Below, in pieces: positions 35,187 through 44,749 of a DNA stretch of 64,000 nt. The stretch comes from Megasphaera massiliensis (GTDB lineage: Bacteria; Bacillota; Negativicutes; Veillonellales; Megasphaeraceae): positions 775,297 to 839,296 of the forward strand of contig NZ_HF954537.1 in assembly GCF_000455225.1 (NCBI RefSeq), written 5' to 3'. Made by a program: the position numbers and the translations under genes. How positions within the stretch are numbered: the stretch's first letter is position 1; the number at the start of each line of letters is the position of its first letter. The notes beneath the pieces are model-generated. The model saw nothing but the letters and a program-made list of their open reading frames with translations. It was not told the origin of the DNA and did no database searches.

Positions 35187-35669
35187 TCAGCCGCTCAACT
35201 TAGTCAGCAAAAAGATAAGCTGCGTCTGTTCGGCTTCACTGAGGCGGCTCATGAGCATGGAAATGCGGAGATAATGATCTGGCAGCACATCGTCCATAAA
35301 CTCCCGTCCTTGGGCCGTCAGGCGAACTTTCTTGCCCCTTTTATCGGTCTGATCGATGGCCACTTCCGTCAGTCCGTCGCGAACCATGCGCTTGACCATA
35401 GTCGTAATCGTCGCCCGAGTGACACCGGCCCGGTCGGCGAGCTGAGACGGCGCAATGCCGTCGGTCATCTGGTATAGAACGAACATGACCCGAAGCTTGC
35501 CCCGCGACAAATGGTATTGGCTGGCCAATACATCATTGATGGCAGCGCGGACATACTCCGCTGCCTGGGAAATGCGGAGCATGGCCAATACGGCCGACGG
35601 TTCAATTTCAGGAATCTTCTCTGCATATTTTTCCAATTCTTTCCGCGTAGGAAATACATCAAAACCCAT
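35187..35669 (-). CDS. MarR-family transcriptional regulator
   Basis: Winged-helix repressor of 160 residues. The helix-turn-helix reads IAPSQLADRAGVTRATITTM, the wing DQTDKRGKKVRLTAQG. An N-terminal extension of about 30 residues precedes the dimer helices. A perfect palindrome overlaps its own promoter start region, so it is probably autoregulated. Target genes other than itself are not evident. Confidence 0.9.
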   Translation of the reverse strand: MGFDVFPTRKELEKYAEKIPEIEPSAVLAMLRISQAAEYVRAAINDVLASQYHLSRGKLRVMFVLYQMTDGIAPSQLADRAGVTRATITTMVKRMVRDGLTEVAIDQTDKRGKKVRLTAQGREFMDDVLPDHYLRISMLMSRLSEAEQTQLIFLLTKLSG

Positions 35670-35687
35670 AAGCGCACCCTCCTCTTC

Positions 35688-35705
35688 TAATTAGTGTACT
35701 AATTA
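35688..35705. promoter_or_regulatory. MarR operator
   Basis: TAATTAGT-GT-ACTAATTA is an 8-bp perfect palindrome with a 2-nt spacer, placed between the -10 box and the marR start codon. Confidence 0.7.
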
Positions 35706-35707
35706 AA

Positions 35708-35736
35708 AGTATAAAATAAAACGGAGAGGAATACAA
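35708..35736 (-). promoter_or_regulatory. Promoter of marR
   Basis: TTGTAT (35731-35736), a 17-nt spacer and TATACT (35708-35713). The -35 box lies in the loop of the proS terminator hairpin. Confidence 0.6.
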
Positions 35737-35747
35737 GTTTTCTCCGT
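35714..35747 (-). terminator. Possible terminator of the rpsB-proS block
   Basis: Inverted repeat ACGGAGA (35721-35727) / TCTCCGT (35741-35747) is followed by TTTATTTT on the minus strand, 26 nt after the proS stop. The loop is 13 nt and contains the marR -35 box. Confidence 0.6.
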
Positions 35748-35772
35748 CTTATTTTACATCTGTTTTAATAAA

Positions 35773-37506
35773 TTACATATTTTTGCTTCGTAACTCTGCT
35801 AAGATTTCCTGAACGCGGGCGACAGCCTGGTCGATGGGAACGACTTCTTCCTGACCGGTACGGCGAACTTTGATTTCTACCGTTCCGTCAGAGGCGCTCT
35901 TTTTGCCGACCGTGACCCGTACAGGGTAGCCGATGAGGTCGGCGTCGTTGAATTTGACACCGGCCCGTTCGTTTCTATCGTCGAGGAGGACGTCGGTCTT
36001 CATGGCCTGAAGGCCGCCATAAATTTCTTCAGCAATACGAACCTGGTCCTGATCTTTCGTGCTGACCGGTACGACGGCGACTTCAAAAGGTGCAATGGCG
36101 ACAGGCCACATGATGCCGTGTTCGTCGTGGAACTGTTCGATAGCCGCCGCAATCGTCCGAGTAACACCGATTCCGTAGCAGCCCATGACATAAGGCTTAG
36201 CTTTGCCGTTCTGGTCGAGGAAGGTCGCATGGAGGGCTTCGGAATACTTGGTACCTAATTCAAAGACCTGGCCGACTTCGATGCCGCGGACGACGTGGAT
36301 CGGAGCGCCGCAGTGGGGGCAGGCGTCGCCTTCGACCATGGTGCGGATAGAAGCGACGGTAACATCTTTGAAATCACGGGACGGATTGACGTTCTGATAG
36401 TGATAGCCTGCCTTGTTGGCGCCGGTAACGCCATTGGGAACGGCCATGGCCGACGGATCGACGAGGATGAAGAAAGTTTCATTATCCGGCTTATCGGCAT
36501 CGATAGGGCTCATATAGCCCGGCTGAAGACCGTGAGCCTTTAATTCGTCTTCCGTTGCCGGTTCGATGGCATTGCCGCCGACAAAATTCTGGACGGCTAC
36601 GTCGTTGACCGAATGGTCGCCGCGGACCATGCAGAGAACTGTCTTTTCACCATCGATAGTGAAAGCAACCGCCTTGATCGTCTTTTCGAGAGGAATGGAC
36701 AGGAACTGAGCTAAATCTTCAATGGTGGCGCAGTTCGGCGTTTCAATCAATTCGACATCTTTGGCCGTTTCAGCTGCCATTTCAAGGGTCGGTGCAGTTG
36801 CTTTTTCGATATCGGCTGCATAGTCACACTGGGAGCACGATACGATTTCTGCTTCCCCGGCCTGGGCCAAGGCCATGAATTCATGGCTGTGATTGCCGCC
36901 GATCTGACCGCTGTCGGCTTCAACCTGTTTGAATTCCAGACCGCAGCGGGTAAAGACGCGGGTATAGGCGTCGTATTCGTCTTGATAACTCTTATGGAGC
37001 CCTTCTTCGTCGACGTCAAAAGAATAACCGTCTTTCATGACGAATTCCCGGCTGCGCATGAGGCCGAAACGCGGGCGAATTTCATCGCGGTATTTATTCT
37101 GCATCTGCCACAGCGTAACCGGCATCTGCTTGTACGAACGCAGTTCGTTGCGCACCAGTGTCGTGATCAATTCTTCGTGAGTCGGCCCGAGACAGAACTG
37201 ACCGCCGTGACGGTCTTCCAGTTTGAACATTTCCGGACCATAGGCATTCCACCGCCCCGATTCGTGCCAGATTTCAGCCGGCTGGACGATGGGCATCATG
37301 ATTTCCTGAGCGCCGATATTATTCATTTCTTCGCGGATAATGGCTTCGATTTTGAGTTCGACGCGGCGGCCAAGAGGCAGGAATGAGTATAAACCGCCGC
37401 CACTTTTACGAATGAGGCCGGCTTTCAGCATGTACTGATGGCTGGAGATTTCGGCGTCGGCCGGAATTTCCCGTAGGGTCGGGCTGTACAGTTTGGATGC
37501 TAACAT
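35773..37506 (-). CDS. proS: Prolyl-tRNA synthetase (bacterial type, with editing domain)
   Basis: Class II synthetase of 577 residues. The catalytic core has GLYSFLPLGRRV, motif 2 around FRDEIRPRFGLMRSREF-like sequence (YRDEIRPRFGLMRSREFVMK) and motif 3 GCYGIGVTR. The YbaK-like Ala-tRNA-Pro editing insertion lies at about 230-390, and an anticodon-binding domain is at the C-terminus. It starts 3 nt after ispG and ends the long operon. Confidence 0.97.
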   Translation of the reverse strand: MLASKLYSPTLREIPADAEISSHQYMLKAGLIRKSGGGLYSFLPLGRRVELKIEAIIREEMNNIGAQEIMMPIVQPAEIWHESGRWNAYGPEMFKLEDRHGGQFCLGPTHEELITTLVRNELRSYKQMPVTLWQMQNKYRDEIRPRFGLMRSREFVMKDGYSFDVDEEGLHKSYQDEYDAYTRVFTRCGLEFKQVEADSGQIGGNHSHEFMALAQAGEAEIVSCSQCDYAADIEKATAPTLEMAAETAKDVELIETPNCATIEDLAQFLSIPLEKTIKAVAFTIDGEKTVLCMVRGDHSVNDVAVQNFVGGNAIEPATEDELKAHGLQPGYMSPIDADKPDNETFFILVDPSAMAVPNGVTGANKAGYHYQNVNPSRDFKDVTVASIRTMVEGDACPHCGAPIHVVRGIEVGQVFELGTKYSEALHATFLDQNGKAKPYVMGCYGIGVTRTIAAAIEQFHDEHGIMWPVAIAPFEVAVVPVSTKDQDQVRIAEEIYGGLQAMKTDVLLDDRNERAGVKFNDADLIGYPVRVTVGKKSASDGTVEIKVRRTGQEEVVPIDQAVARVQEILAELRSKNM

Positions 37507-37509
37507 GAG

Positions 37510-38577
37510 TTAAGACTCCTTTGCGATTGATTTTTCTATTTCTTCCAAAAGAGCAGCGACGAGCTGATCTTCCGGTGCCGTACGAAGGACCTTGCCATGG
37601 GCAAAGACGATACCGCTCCCCTTTCCGCCGGCAATGCCGAAATCGGCTTCTTTCGCCTCTCCCGGGCCGTTTACGACGCAGCCCATGACGGCGACCTTAA
37701 TGGGAACGGTCAAGTGGGAAATGGCCGCTTCGACTTCTTTGGCAAGCTCGATGAGCTGTACCTGCGTACGGCCGCAGGTCGGACAGGAAATGAGGGTCGG
37801 TCCGAAACGACGCAGTCCGAGGGAGCTTAAAATGGTCTGGGCGACCTTGATTTCTTCCGCCGGATCATCCGTAAGGGATACGCGAATCGTATCCCCGATA
37901 CCTTGGTATAATAAAGTCCCGATACCGATGGCTGACTTGATGCTTCCGTCCCGGACGAGGCCGGCTTCAGTGACGCCTAAATGAAAGGCATAGGGCACTT
38001 TATCGGCCAGTTCCTGATACGATTCAATCATGAGCGGCACGTCGGAAGCCTTGAGGGAAATGACCATATTTCGGTAATCGAGGCGCTCTAAAATACGAAT
38101 ATGGCGCAAGGCTCCTTCTACCATGGCCGCTGCCGTCGGATGGCCGCCATGGGCCTTCAGGATATCGGCCGGAAGGGATCCCGTATTGATGCCGATGCGG
38201 ATGGGAATTCCCTTGGGTCTTACTTTTTCGACGACGCGGACGACGTTGTCATCGGCGCCGATATTGCCGGGATTGATGCGCAGGGCCTGGACACCGCTGT
38301 CAACGGCAGCCAGGGCCAATCGATAATCAAAGTGGATGTCGGCTACGATAGGAATATCGACGGCCTCTACGACGGCTGACAGCCCTTTGGCCGCTTCCAT
38401 ATCGGGGACGGCAAAGCGCAGGATTTCAGCACCATAAGAGGCCAGCCTTCTGGCATCGGCAATGGCCTCTGCGGTATGAGCCGGGCTTACCGTCGACATG
38501 GTCTGAATCGAGATAGGCGCACTGCCGCCAATGGTAACGTTTCCGGCCTGAACCGGAATCGATTGTCTGCGTTTCAT
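37510..38577 (-). CDS. ispG: 4-hydroxy-3-methylbut-2-enyl-diphosphate synthase
   Basis: IspG (GcpE) is an iron-sulfur enzyme of the MEP isoprenoid pathway. The 355-residue short form has the TIM-barrel motifs PISIQTMS, IVADIHFDYRLAL and ALRINPGNIG. The cluster ligands are CPTCGRTQ and MGCVVNGPGEAKEADFGIA. It lies with dxr and uppS of the same route, between rseP and proS. Confidence 0.97.
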   Translation of the reverse strand: MKRRQSIPVQAGNVTIGGSAPISIQTMSTVSPAHTAEAIADARRLASYGAEILRFAVPDMEAAKGLSAVVEAVDIPIVADIHFDYRLALAAVDSGVQALRINPGNIGADDNVVRVVEKVRPKGIPIRIGINTGSLPADILKAHGGHPTAAAMVEGALRHIRILERLDYRNMVISLKASDVPLMIESYQELADKVPYAFHLGVTEAGLVRDGSIKSAIGIGTLLYQGIGDTIRVSLTDDPAEEIKVAQTILSSLGLRRFGPTLISCPTCGRTQVQLIELAKEVEAAISHLTVPIKVAVMGCVVNGPGEAKEADFGIAGGKGSGIVFAHGKVLRTAPEDQLVAALLEEIEKSIAKES

Positions 38578-38592
38578 CGATGACCTCCCTTT

Positions 38593-39615
38593 CTAAAAAC
38601 GGCTGATATCCTGGAACATGGCAAAGAGGAACAGAGATCCTAAGAGTACCATCCCGACAACCTGAATGTAGTACAGGGCTTTCCCCGGCATGCGCCGGCG
38701 CATAATCCCTTCGAGAATCAACAAGATGATATAGCCGCCGTCGAGGAGCGGTACGGGCAGAAGATTTAAAATCCCCAGGTTGATGCTGAGGAAGGCCGTA
38801 AACATGAGCAGGTTAGAAAATCCCGAGGCCGCGACTTGTCCGGCAAGCTGGGCAACGCCGATGGGACCTGCCACTTCCGCCTTTTCCTGACCGGTTATCA
38901 TCTGATAAATTCCAACCAGCATGAGCCGGCAGATTTCCCCCGTTCGCTTGACCGCCATGATGCCCGAATCAAGGAATCCGTGGCGTTCTTCCGTGGTCAT
39001 AGGCATGACGCCAAGCATGACTTTTTGAGATGCGCTGTCGACTTCCGGTATCATTTCGACATCCTGACGCTTCCCATCCCGCTCGATTTGAACGGTGACG
39101 ACAGCGTGACTGTAAGGTGCTACGGCTTCCGAAATATCGCTCCATTGGGAAATGTCTTTATTGCCGATGCGAACGATACGGTCCCCTTCCGTAAGGCCGG
39201 ACTGTTCAGCCGGCGAACCGGAGATCGTCGAGCCGACGACGGCTTCCGGCGACACGGTCACCGTACCGATGGCAAAGAACAAGCCCCAAAAAAGGACGAT
39301 GGCCAGCACAAAATTCATGATTCCGCCGGCGGCGATGACCACCAGCCGAGCCGGAACGGATTTATTCAAGAAGGATTTTTCATTGAGCGGCTCTTCTTCA
39401 GACATGCCGGCAATGCGGTTAAACCCGCCGAGGGGAATGGCCCGCAGAGAGTATTCCGTATCGCCGCGGCGTGTACTGTATATTTTGGGTCCGAAGCCGA
39501 TAGCGAATTCATCGACTTGCATGCCGGCCCATTTTGCCGTGGCAAAATGGCCTAATTCATGGATGAAGACGATGATGCTGAACACAAAAATGGTCGCTAA
39601 AATAGTAATACCCAC
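38593..39615 (-). CDS. rseP: Site-2 intramembrane metalloprotease
   Basis: RseP cleaves transmembrane anti-sigma factors and signal-peptide remnants. The 340-residue protein has the zinc motif HELGH (19-23), a PDZ domain (about 115-180) with SPAEQSGLTEGDRIV, and the second metal motif NLLPVPLLDGG, with about four membrane segments. GTG at 39615 is chosen (AAAGG 6-7 nt upstream). The longer reading from 39648 would overlap dxr. Position after dxr is standard. Confidence 0.94.
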   Translation of the reverse strand: MGITILATIFVFSIIVFIHELGHFATAKWAGMQVDEFAIGFGPKIYSTRRGDTEYSLRAIPLGGFNRIAGMSEEEPLNEKSFLNKSVPARLVVIAAGGIMNFVLAIVLFWGLFFAIGTVTVSPEAVVGSTISGSPAEQSGLTEGDRIVRIGNKDISQWSDISEAVAPYSHAVVTVQIERDGKRQDVEMIPEVDSASQKVMLGVMPMTTEERHGFLDSGIMAVKRTGEICRLMLVGIYQMITGQEKAEVAGPIGVAQLAGQVAASGFSNLLMFTAFLSINLGILNLLPVPLLDGGYIILLILEGIMRRRMPGKALYYIQVVGMVLLGSLFLFAMFQDISRF

Positions 39616-39628
39616 AGAATTCACCTTT

Positions 39629-40774
39629 CTATAATAAAGAAGCAGCACAGCGGCGAGCCCAGGTATCTGCCTGGCGGATCGTTTCGAGGCTTACCTCGCC
39701 CTTGACATCGTGCCGCTCCATAACCGTATGGACAATTTCAAAAATACGCGTAAAAGAAATTTCCTTACGCAAAAAAGCATAGACTGCCACTTCATTGGCC
39801 CCGTTCAAAACGCAGGGCATCGTCCCCCCTATCCGGCCGGCTTCATAAGCCAGGCCGATGGAGGGGAATTTTTCATCGTCAGGCGGGAAAAATTCCAAAC
39901 TTCCCAAGGTCTTCCAATCGATAGATTTAGCCCCGCGGACAGAAAGTCTGTCCGGATAGGTAAAGGCGTACTGAATCGGCAGTCGCATATCGGGCATACC
40001 AAGCTGTGCCAGTACCGAGCCGTCGATGAACTCAATCATAGAGTGGACGATACTCTGCGGCTGGATGACGACTTCAATCCTATCAAAGTCCATGCCAAAC
40101 AGCCAGTGAGCTTCGATGACTTCAAGGCCCTTATTGAACATCGTCGCCGAATCGATGGTAATCTTGCCGCCCATATTCCACGTCGGGTGCTTTAAGCACT
40201 GTTCGACAGTAATGGACGGAAAGTCTGTCAAGGGACGGTGAAAATGGGGGCCGCCTGACGCCGTAATCAAAAGTTTTTCGACTTCGTCGGCCTTGCGGCC
40301 GTCGAGACATTGGAATATGGCGCCGTGTTCGCTGTCGACGGGGAGGATGCGGACACCCTTACGGGCCGCTTCCTTCATGACCAGTTCGCCGGCAGCCACG
40401 AGCGTTTCTTTGTTGGCCAGGGCAATATCCATTCCCCGGTCAATGGCCCGCAAAGTCGGTTCAATACCGGCAGCTCCCACGAGGGACGTGAGGACGATGT
40501 CTGCCTGACATTCATCGATGAGCTTCAGCAAGCCCTGGCTTCCGGAAAAGACGCGGCACGACGGGCCGACAGCATCTCTCACCTTTTCGGCGGCCCCTTC
40601 CTCGACCATACAGGCCAGGTCGAGGTGATGGCGTTTTATCTGGGCTGCCACGTCCTTAAAGTGTCCGTAAGCCGCCACGCCGACCAGTTTAAATACCTCC
40701 GGATGTGCTTCGATAACGTCGACAGCCTGGGTCCCGATGGAACCGGTACTGCCGAGAATCAAGATTTTTTTCAT
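39629..40774 (-). CDS. dxr: 1-deoxy-D-xylulose-5-phosphate reductoisomerase
   Basis: Dxr makes 2-C-methylerythritol 4-phosphate with NADPH. The 381-residue protein has LGSTGSIGTQ (NADPH loop), ALANKETLVAAGELV, LPVDSEHGAIFQ (metal ligands), ASGGPH and MGGKITIDSATMFNKGLEVIEA. It sits between cdsA and rseP as in most bacteria. Confidence 0.97.
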   Translation of the reverse strand: MKKILILGSTGSIGTQAVDVIEAHPEVFKLVGVAAYGHFKDVAAQIKRHHLDLACMVEEGAAEKVRDAVGPSCRVFSGSQGLLKLIDECQADIVLTSLVGAAGIEPTLRAIDRGMDIALANKETLVAAGELVMKEAARKGVRILPVDSEHGAIFQCLDGRKADEVEKLLITASGGPHFHRPLTDFPSITVEQCLKHPTWNMGGKITIDSATMFNKGLEVIEAHWLFGMDFDRIEVVIQPQSIVHSMIEFIDGSVLAQLGMPDMRLPIQYAFTYPDRLSVRGAKSIDWKTLGSLEFFPPDDEKFPSIGLAYEAGRIGGTMPCVLNGANEVAVYAFLRKEISFTRIFEIVHTVMERHDVKGEVSLETIRQADTWARRCAASLL

Positions 40775-40787
40775 ATCGTCCCTTCTT

Positions 40788-41615
40788 TTAAATGACCAGC
40801 ATTAAATAGACATACATGGCAGGCGCCGCAAAGAGGAGACTGTCGAAACGGTCCAAGACGCCGCCGTGACCGGGAATGATATTGCCCGAATCTTTGACAC
40901 CCGAAACCCGCTTTAAAATGGATTCTGCCAAATCGCCGAGAGGTGCCATGATGCCGATGATGACGCCCAGGGCTAAGGCGTGGAGAATGGAAAACTGAAA
41001 AATCAGTGAAAAAATGACTGCCACGACCAAGGTCCCGATAAAGCCACCGATGGCCCCTTCCCGAGTCTTACCGGGGCTGATAGACGGGCACAACTTTACC
41101 TTGCCCATCATCTTGCCGACGGCAAAGGCCGCCGTATCGCTGGCCCAGGTCGAGAAGATCAGCAGAAAGACGAAGAACCGAGCCGGCTCTACCATGACCG
41201 TGCTAAAGTTGTCGCTCATGAAAGACACGGCAGAACCGCTGCGCAGGGCCAGGAGGGCCAAAAAGCCGCTGCAGATGTACAAGAGACCGTACAGGGCATA
41301 GGCACTGTCGACGGGCTTTACCTTATCGTGGAAAAAGACCGTCCGCAGCATGAGCCAGACCAAGAGGACCAGTCCCAAGAGAAACATCAGTTTCGTACTG
41401 CCAAACCAGTAAGCTCCCAGCATGGCTAAAAGCCATACGGCTCCGCCGGTATCGGCCGTAACGACCTGAAGCTTGCGGACCATGTTGCCGTATTCATACC
41501 AAGCGACGACAGCCAAGAGAGCCATCATCAGGAAGAACAGCCAATTGCCTTCATAGACCACAAAAATGGTAAAGGCACCACCGATGATGCCCGTTAAAAT
41601 TCGTTTTGCCAACAT
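40788..41615 (-). CDS. cdsA: Phosphatidate cytidylyltransferase
   Basis: CdsA makes CDP-diacylglycerol from phosphatidic acid. The 275-residue polytopic membrane protein (about eight segments) carries the family signature in KTREGAIGGFIGT, then GDLAESILKRVSGVKDSGNIIPGHGGVLDRFDS, here split: key residues are the Lys-Asp of VKDSGN and the Asp of LDRFDS. It follows uppS directly. Confidence 0.96.
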   Translation of the reverse strand: MLAKRILTGIIGGAFTIFVVYEGNWLFFLMMALLAVVAWYEYGNMVRKLQVVTADTGGAVWLLAMLGAYWFGSTKLMFLLGLVLLVWLMLRTVFFHDKVKPVDSAYALYGLLYICSGFLALLALRSGSAVSFMSDNFSTVMVEPARFFVFLLIFSTWASDTAAFAVGKMMGKVKLCPSISPGKTREGAIGGFIGTLVVAVIFSLIFQFSILHALALGVIIGIMAPLGDLAESILKRVSGVKDSGNIIPGHGGVLDRFDSLLFAAPAMYVYLMLVI

Positions 41616-41635
41616 AGATAACTACCCTTCCTGCC

Positions 41636-42403
41636 TTATTTTAAACCGCCAAAGCGACGTTCTCGGCCTTGAAAGGATGAGATAGCTTCGACAAGCGTTT
41701 CTTTCGTAAAATCAGGCCAGCAAAGAGGCGTAAACCAAAATTCGGCATAAGCCATCTGCCAAAGGAGAAAGTTGCTGACCCTTTTGTCATCGCCGGGACG
41801 AATAAGCAAATCAACGTCATTGTCCGGTGCCGTATAAAGATAGCTCGACAACCGGTCTTCATCAATATCGCCGACGTCACAGCGACCGGCCTTGACATCG
41901 TCAGCCAGGCGGCGGACAGCCTGAACCATTTCCAAACGACCGCCGTAATTGACGGCGACATTCAGGATAAGGCCCGTATTGACCGCCATATCGGCTTCCG
42001 CCTGAGCGAAGGCCTCCTGCAGTTCCGGATGAAGACGTGACTTGTCGCCGATGATGTGCAGCTGTACGTTATGTTCCTTAAGCTGGAGTAAATTATGGCT
42101 GAGATAATTTTTCATCAGCTTCATAATATACGAGACTTCCTCTTCCGGCCGCTTCCAGTTTTCCGTCGAAAAGGCATAGACCGTCAGGACTTTAATCCCC
42201 AGTTCATCTGCAGCGATGACGATCCGCTTCAGCGTATCGGCACCGGCACGATGGCCGTAACTGCGCGGCATCCCCTTGCGTTTGGCCCAGCGGCCGTTGC
42301 CGTCCATGATGATGGCTACGTGACGGGGAATGTTATTCATATCAAGGCCATGATTTCCTGCCGTTTCAGCAGGTTCTGTTTTATTGCCAAAAAAGTTAAT
42401 CAT
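41636..42403 (-). CDS. uppS: Undecaprenyl diphosphate synthase
   Basis: UppS builds the C55 lipid carrier for cell-wall synthesis. The 255-residue cis-prenyltransferase has HVAIIMDGNGRWA (catalytic Asp), YGHRAGADTLK, TVYAFSTENWKRP, NYGGRLEM and LLIRPGDDKRVSNFLLWQ. The first 21 residues before MNNIPRH are unusual but supported by GGGAGA 8 nt before the ATG at 42403. It overlaps the small upstream gene by 8 nt. Confidence 0.96.
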   Translation of the reverse strand: MINFFGNKTEPAETAGNHGLDMNNIPRHVAIIMDGNGRWAKRKGMPRSYGHRAGADTLKRIVIAADELGIKVLTVYAFSTENWKRPEEEVSYIMKLMKNYLSHNLLQLKEHNVQLHIIGDKSRLHPELQEAFAQAEADMAVNTGLILNVAVNYGGRLEMVQAVRRLADDVKAGRCDVGDIDEDRLSSYLYTAPDNDVDLLIRPGDDKRVSNFLLWQMAYAEFWFTPLCWPDFTKETLVEAISSFQGRERRFGGLK

Positions 42404-42650
42404 CTTGCATGTCTCCCTTGGACAGTGCGTCGGCCACGGATTCGCTCATCTCGAGGCTGTCATTGACCAAAAGCGATATGACACCGTCATCACCGGCTTT
42501 AGCGCGGATGACGTAGGTCTGCTCCGGGTCGCAGCGGAAAAAGCGGGACCGCGACACCGTCCTTTCTACGACGTAAGGAATATTTTTCTCCTGTAATACA
42601 GATTTGGCATACCATAACGGCATGCCAATAAAAATCCGTATATCCATCAT
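42396..42650 (-). CDS. Small conserved-looking protein between frr and uppS
   Basis: The 84-residue protein begins [20 protein letters not shown], then [18 protein letters not shown] and [18 protein letters not shown] do not recognise a family. It is soluble, with a predicted alpha-beta mix. Its ATG overlaps the frr stop (in the restored frame) as ATGA, and its end overlaps uppS by 8 nt. It is thus tightly coupled to both neighbours. Confidence 0.75.
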   Translation of the reverse strand: MMDIRIFIGMPLWYAKSVLQEKNIPYVVERTVSRSRFFRCDPEQTYVIRAKAGDDGVISLLVNDSLEMSESVADALSKGDMQDD

Positions 42651-43215
42651 ACAGCCATGACTTCTTTTTCTTTTTTTGCTTTGATTTCGTCGATGGCCTT
42701 GATTTTTTTATCGGTCAGTTTCTGGATATTGTCCTGACCTTCCTTGCTGTCATCTTCCGAGATTTCCTTTTCTTTTCCATCTTCTTGATGAGTTCGTTGG
42801 CGTCACGGCGGATATTGCGGACGACAACTTTCGAGTCTTCGGCGACCTTGCTGACTTTCTTGCTCAATTCCTTACGGCGTTCTTCCGTCAATTGAGGAAT
42901 TTCCAAGCGAATCATTTTCCCGTCATTATTGGGATTGAGGCCTAAATCGGACTTTAAGATAGCTTTTTCGATTTCACCGAGCATCTTTACTTCCCAAGGA
43001 ACGATGGTCAGCATCCGCGGCTCCGGAGCCGATACGTTAGCCACCTGGTTCACCGGCGTCGGCGTCCCGTAGTAATCGACCATGACCCGGTCCAAGAGGG
43101 ACGTGCTGGCACGGCCCGTACGGATGGAGGTCAGTTCCCGTTTCAACGCTTCAATCGTCTTGTCCATCTTGGCTTCGTGCTGAGCGAGCAGTTCTTTTAC
43201 TTCCACATCAATCAC
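42647..43215 (-). CDS. frr: Ribosome recycling factor, interrupted by a one-base frameshift
   Basis: RRF splits post-termination ribosomes with EF-G and is normally essential. Residues 1-146 match the family ([46 protein letters not shown]). The frame then runs into [18 protein letters not shown] and a stop at 42715. Reading one base back from 42772 onward gives [16 protein letters not shown], then [16 protein letters not shown] and KEKEVMAV, the standard RRF C-terminus, ending at 42647 in an ATGA overlap with the next gene. One missing G (a C on the plus strand at 42772) explains it. The restored protein has 189 residues. A sequencing error is most likely. Confidence 0.9.
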
Positions 43216-43252
43216 TTCCTTATTTTATTTTTATAAGTATATCATACAGCGT

Positions 43253-43978
43253 TTAGTCTTCTTTGTCGACCAAAGTACCTAAATCTTTTCCGCTGGCAGC
43301 GGCGACAATATTCCCGGGCTTGTCGATATTAAAGACGACGATAGGAATATTATTGTTGCGGCACAAAGTCGTTGCCGTCGCATCCATAACCTTGAGATCC
43401 TTGTTAATGACGTCAAGATAGGTCAGGCGCTTGTACATCTTGGCATCGGGATTGAGCTTGGGATCACTGTCATAGACGCCGTCTACGCCGTTTTTAGCCA
43501 TGAGGATGGCATCGGCTTCGATTTCAGCAGCACGCAGGGCTGCCGTCGTATCCGTCGAAAAATAAGGATTGCCCGTACCGGCACCAAAGATGACGACCCG
43601 GCCTTTTTCCATATGGCGGATCGCTCTGCGGCGGATATAGGGTTCTGCAACCTGCTGCATATTAATCGCCGTTTGAACGCGGGTAGCGACACCGTTCTTT
43701 TCCATGGCATCCTGGAGTGCCAACGAGTTCATCACCGTGGCCAGCATGCCCATGTAGTCAGCCGATACCCGATCCATGCCTTTGGCAGAACCGGACAGGC
43801 CGCGCCAGATATTGCCGCCGCCGACGACGATGGCGACTTGAATATTGAGCTTATTGACTTCGACGATCTGTTTGGCAATCGTTTCTACCGTTTCCGGGTC
43901 GATGCCGTAGCCTTGTTTGCCGGCCAATGCTTCGCCGCTCAGTTTCAATACGATACGATTATATTTTTTCGGTTCCAT
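43253..43978 (-). CDS. pyrH: Uridylate kinase
   Basis: PyrH phosphorylates UMP. The 241-residue amino-acid-kinase-fold protein has [60 protein letters not shown] and DATATTLC. The start at 43978 has GAGGAGG about 10 nt upstream. A terminator-like hairpin separates it from tsf. pyrH-frr is the usual pair. Confidence 0.97.
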   Translation of the reverse strand: MEPKKYNRIVLKLSGEALAGKQGYGIDPETVETIAKQIVEVNKLNIQVAIVVGGGNIWRGLSGSAKGMDRVSADYMGMLATVMNSLALQDAMEKNGVATRVQTAINMQQVAEPYIRRRAIRHMEKGRVVIFGAGTGNPYFSTDTTAALRAAEIEADAILMAKNGVDGVYDSDPKLNPDAKMYKRLTYLDVINKDLKVMDATATTLCRNNNIPIVVFNIDKPGNIVAAASGKDLGTLVDKED

Positions 43979-44020
43979 AAAAGAAGGGCCTCCTCTGTAT
44001 GTTGGCAAATGTTCAATTAG

Positions 44021-44056
44021 AAAATAAGAGAACACGGGTTGGGTGTTCTCTTATGA
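44021..44056 (-). terminator. Terminator or attenuator between tsf and pyrH
   Basis: 12-bp stem ATAAGAGAACAC / GTGTTCTCTTAT with a 7-nt loop, then TTTTC on the minus strand, just after the tsf stop. Confidence 0.75.
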
Positions 44057-44060
44057 AATC

Positions 44061-44708
44061 TTATTTAGCTTGTGCCATTACTTCAGAAACGAAATCATCA
44101 TTCCGTTTTTCAAGGCCTTCACCTAATTCGTAACGGGTGTAGCGGCGGATATCGATTTTTTCGCCGATCTTAGCAACGGCTTCGGTAACGACCTGCTGGA
44201 CTGTTTTGTCAGAATCTTTGATGAATTCCTGATCGAGGAGGCAATTTTCTTTGTAGAATTTTTCGATACGGCCGACGATCATCTTTTCGACGATCTTTTC
44301 CGGTTTGCCTTCATTCAGAGCCTGCTGGCGAAGGACGTCTTTTTCATGTTCCAAAATGTCAGCCGGAACTTCTTCACGTTTGAGGTATGCCGGTTTTGCA
44401 GCAGCGATCTGCATGGCAATATCTTTGCAGAGTGCTTTGAAATTGTCGGTCTGAGCGACGAAGTCCGTTTCGCAGTTGACTTCGACGAGAACACCGATGC
44501 GGCCGTTGCCATGGATGTAAGAATAAACCAAACCTTCAGCAGCGATGCGGTCTGCTTTTTTAGCAGCTGCAGCTAAGCCGTGTTCGCGAAGCAAGTCGAC
44601 GGCTTTGTCCATATCGCCGTTGCTTTCGGTCAGTGCTTTTTTGCAGTCCATCATGCCTGCCCCTGTTTTTTCTCTCAATTCTTTTACCATTGCTGCTGTA
44701 ATAGCCAT
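44061..44708 (-). CDS. tsf: Elongation factor Ts (short form)
   Basis: EF-Ts exchanges nucleotide on EF-Tu. The 215-residue protein is the short, single-core-domain form. It has the N-terminal UBA-like [19 protein letters not shown], then the [10 protein letters not shown] signature. The C-terminal [19 protein letters not shown] is the usual short-form end. Follows rpsB. Confidence 0.97.
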   Translation of the reverse strand: MAITAAMVKELREKTGAGMMDCKKALTESNGDMDKAVDLLREHGLAAAAKKADRIAAEGLVYSYIHGNGRIGVLVEVNCETDFVAQTDNFKALCKDIAMQIAAAKPAYLKREEVPADILEHEKDVLRQQALNEGKPEKIVEKMIVGRIEKFYKENCLLDQEFIKDSDKTVQQVVTEAVAKIGEKIDIRRYTRYELGEGLEKRNDDFVSEVMAQAK

Positions 44709-44749
44709 GAGTATTCCTCCTAAAAGTAAGTTTAATATACCGTTTGAAT

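Noticed and set aside
42715..42780. Programmed frameshifting in frr
   Set aside because: No canonical X-XXY-YYZ heptamer in phase and no evident stimulatory hairpin; a missing base is simpler.
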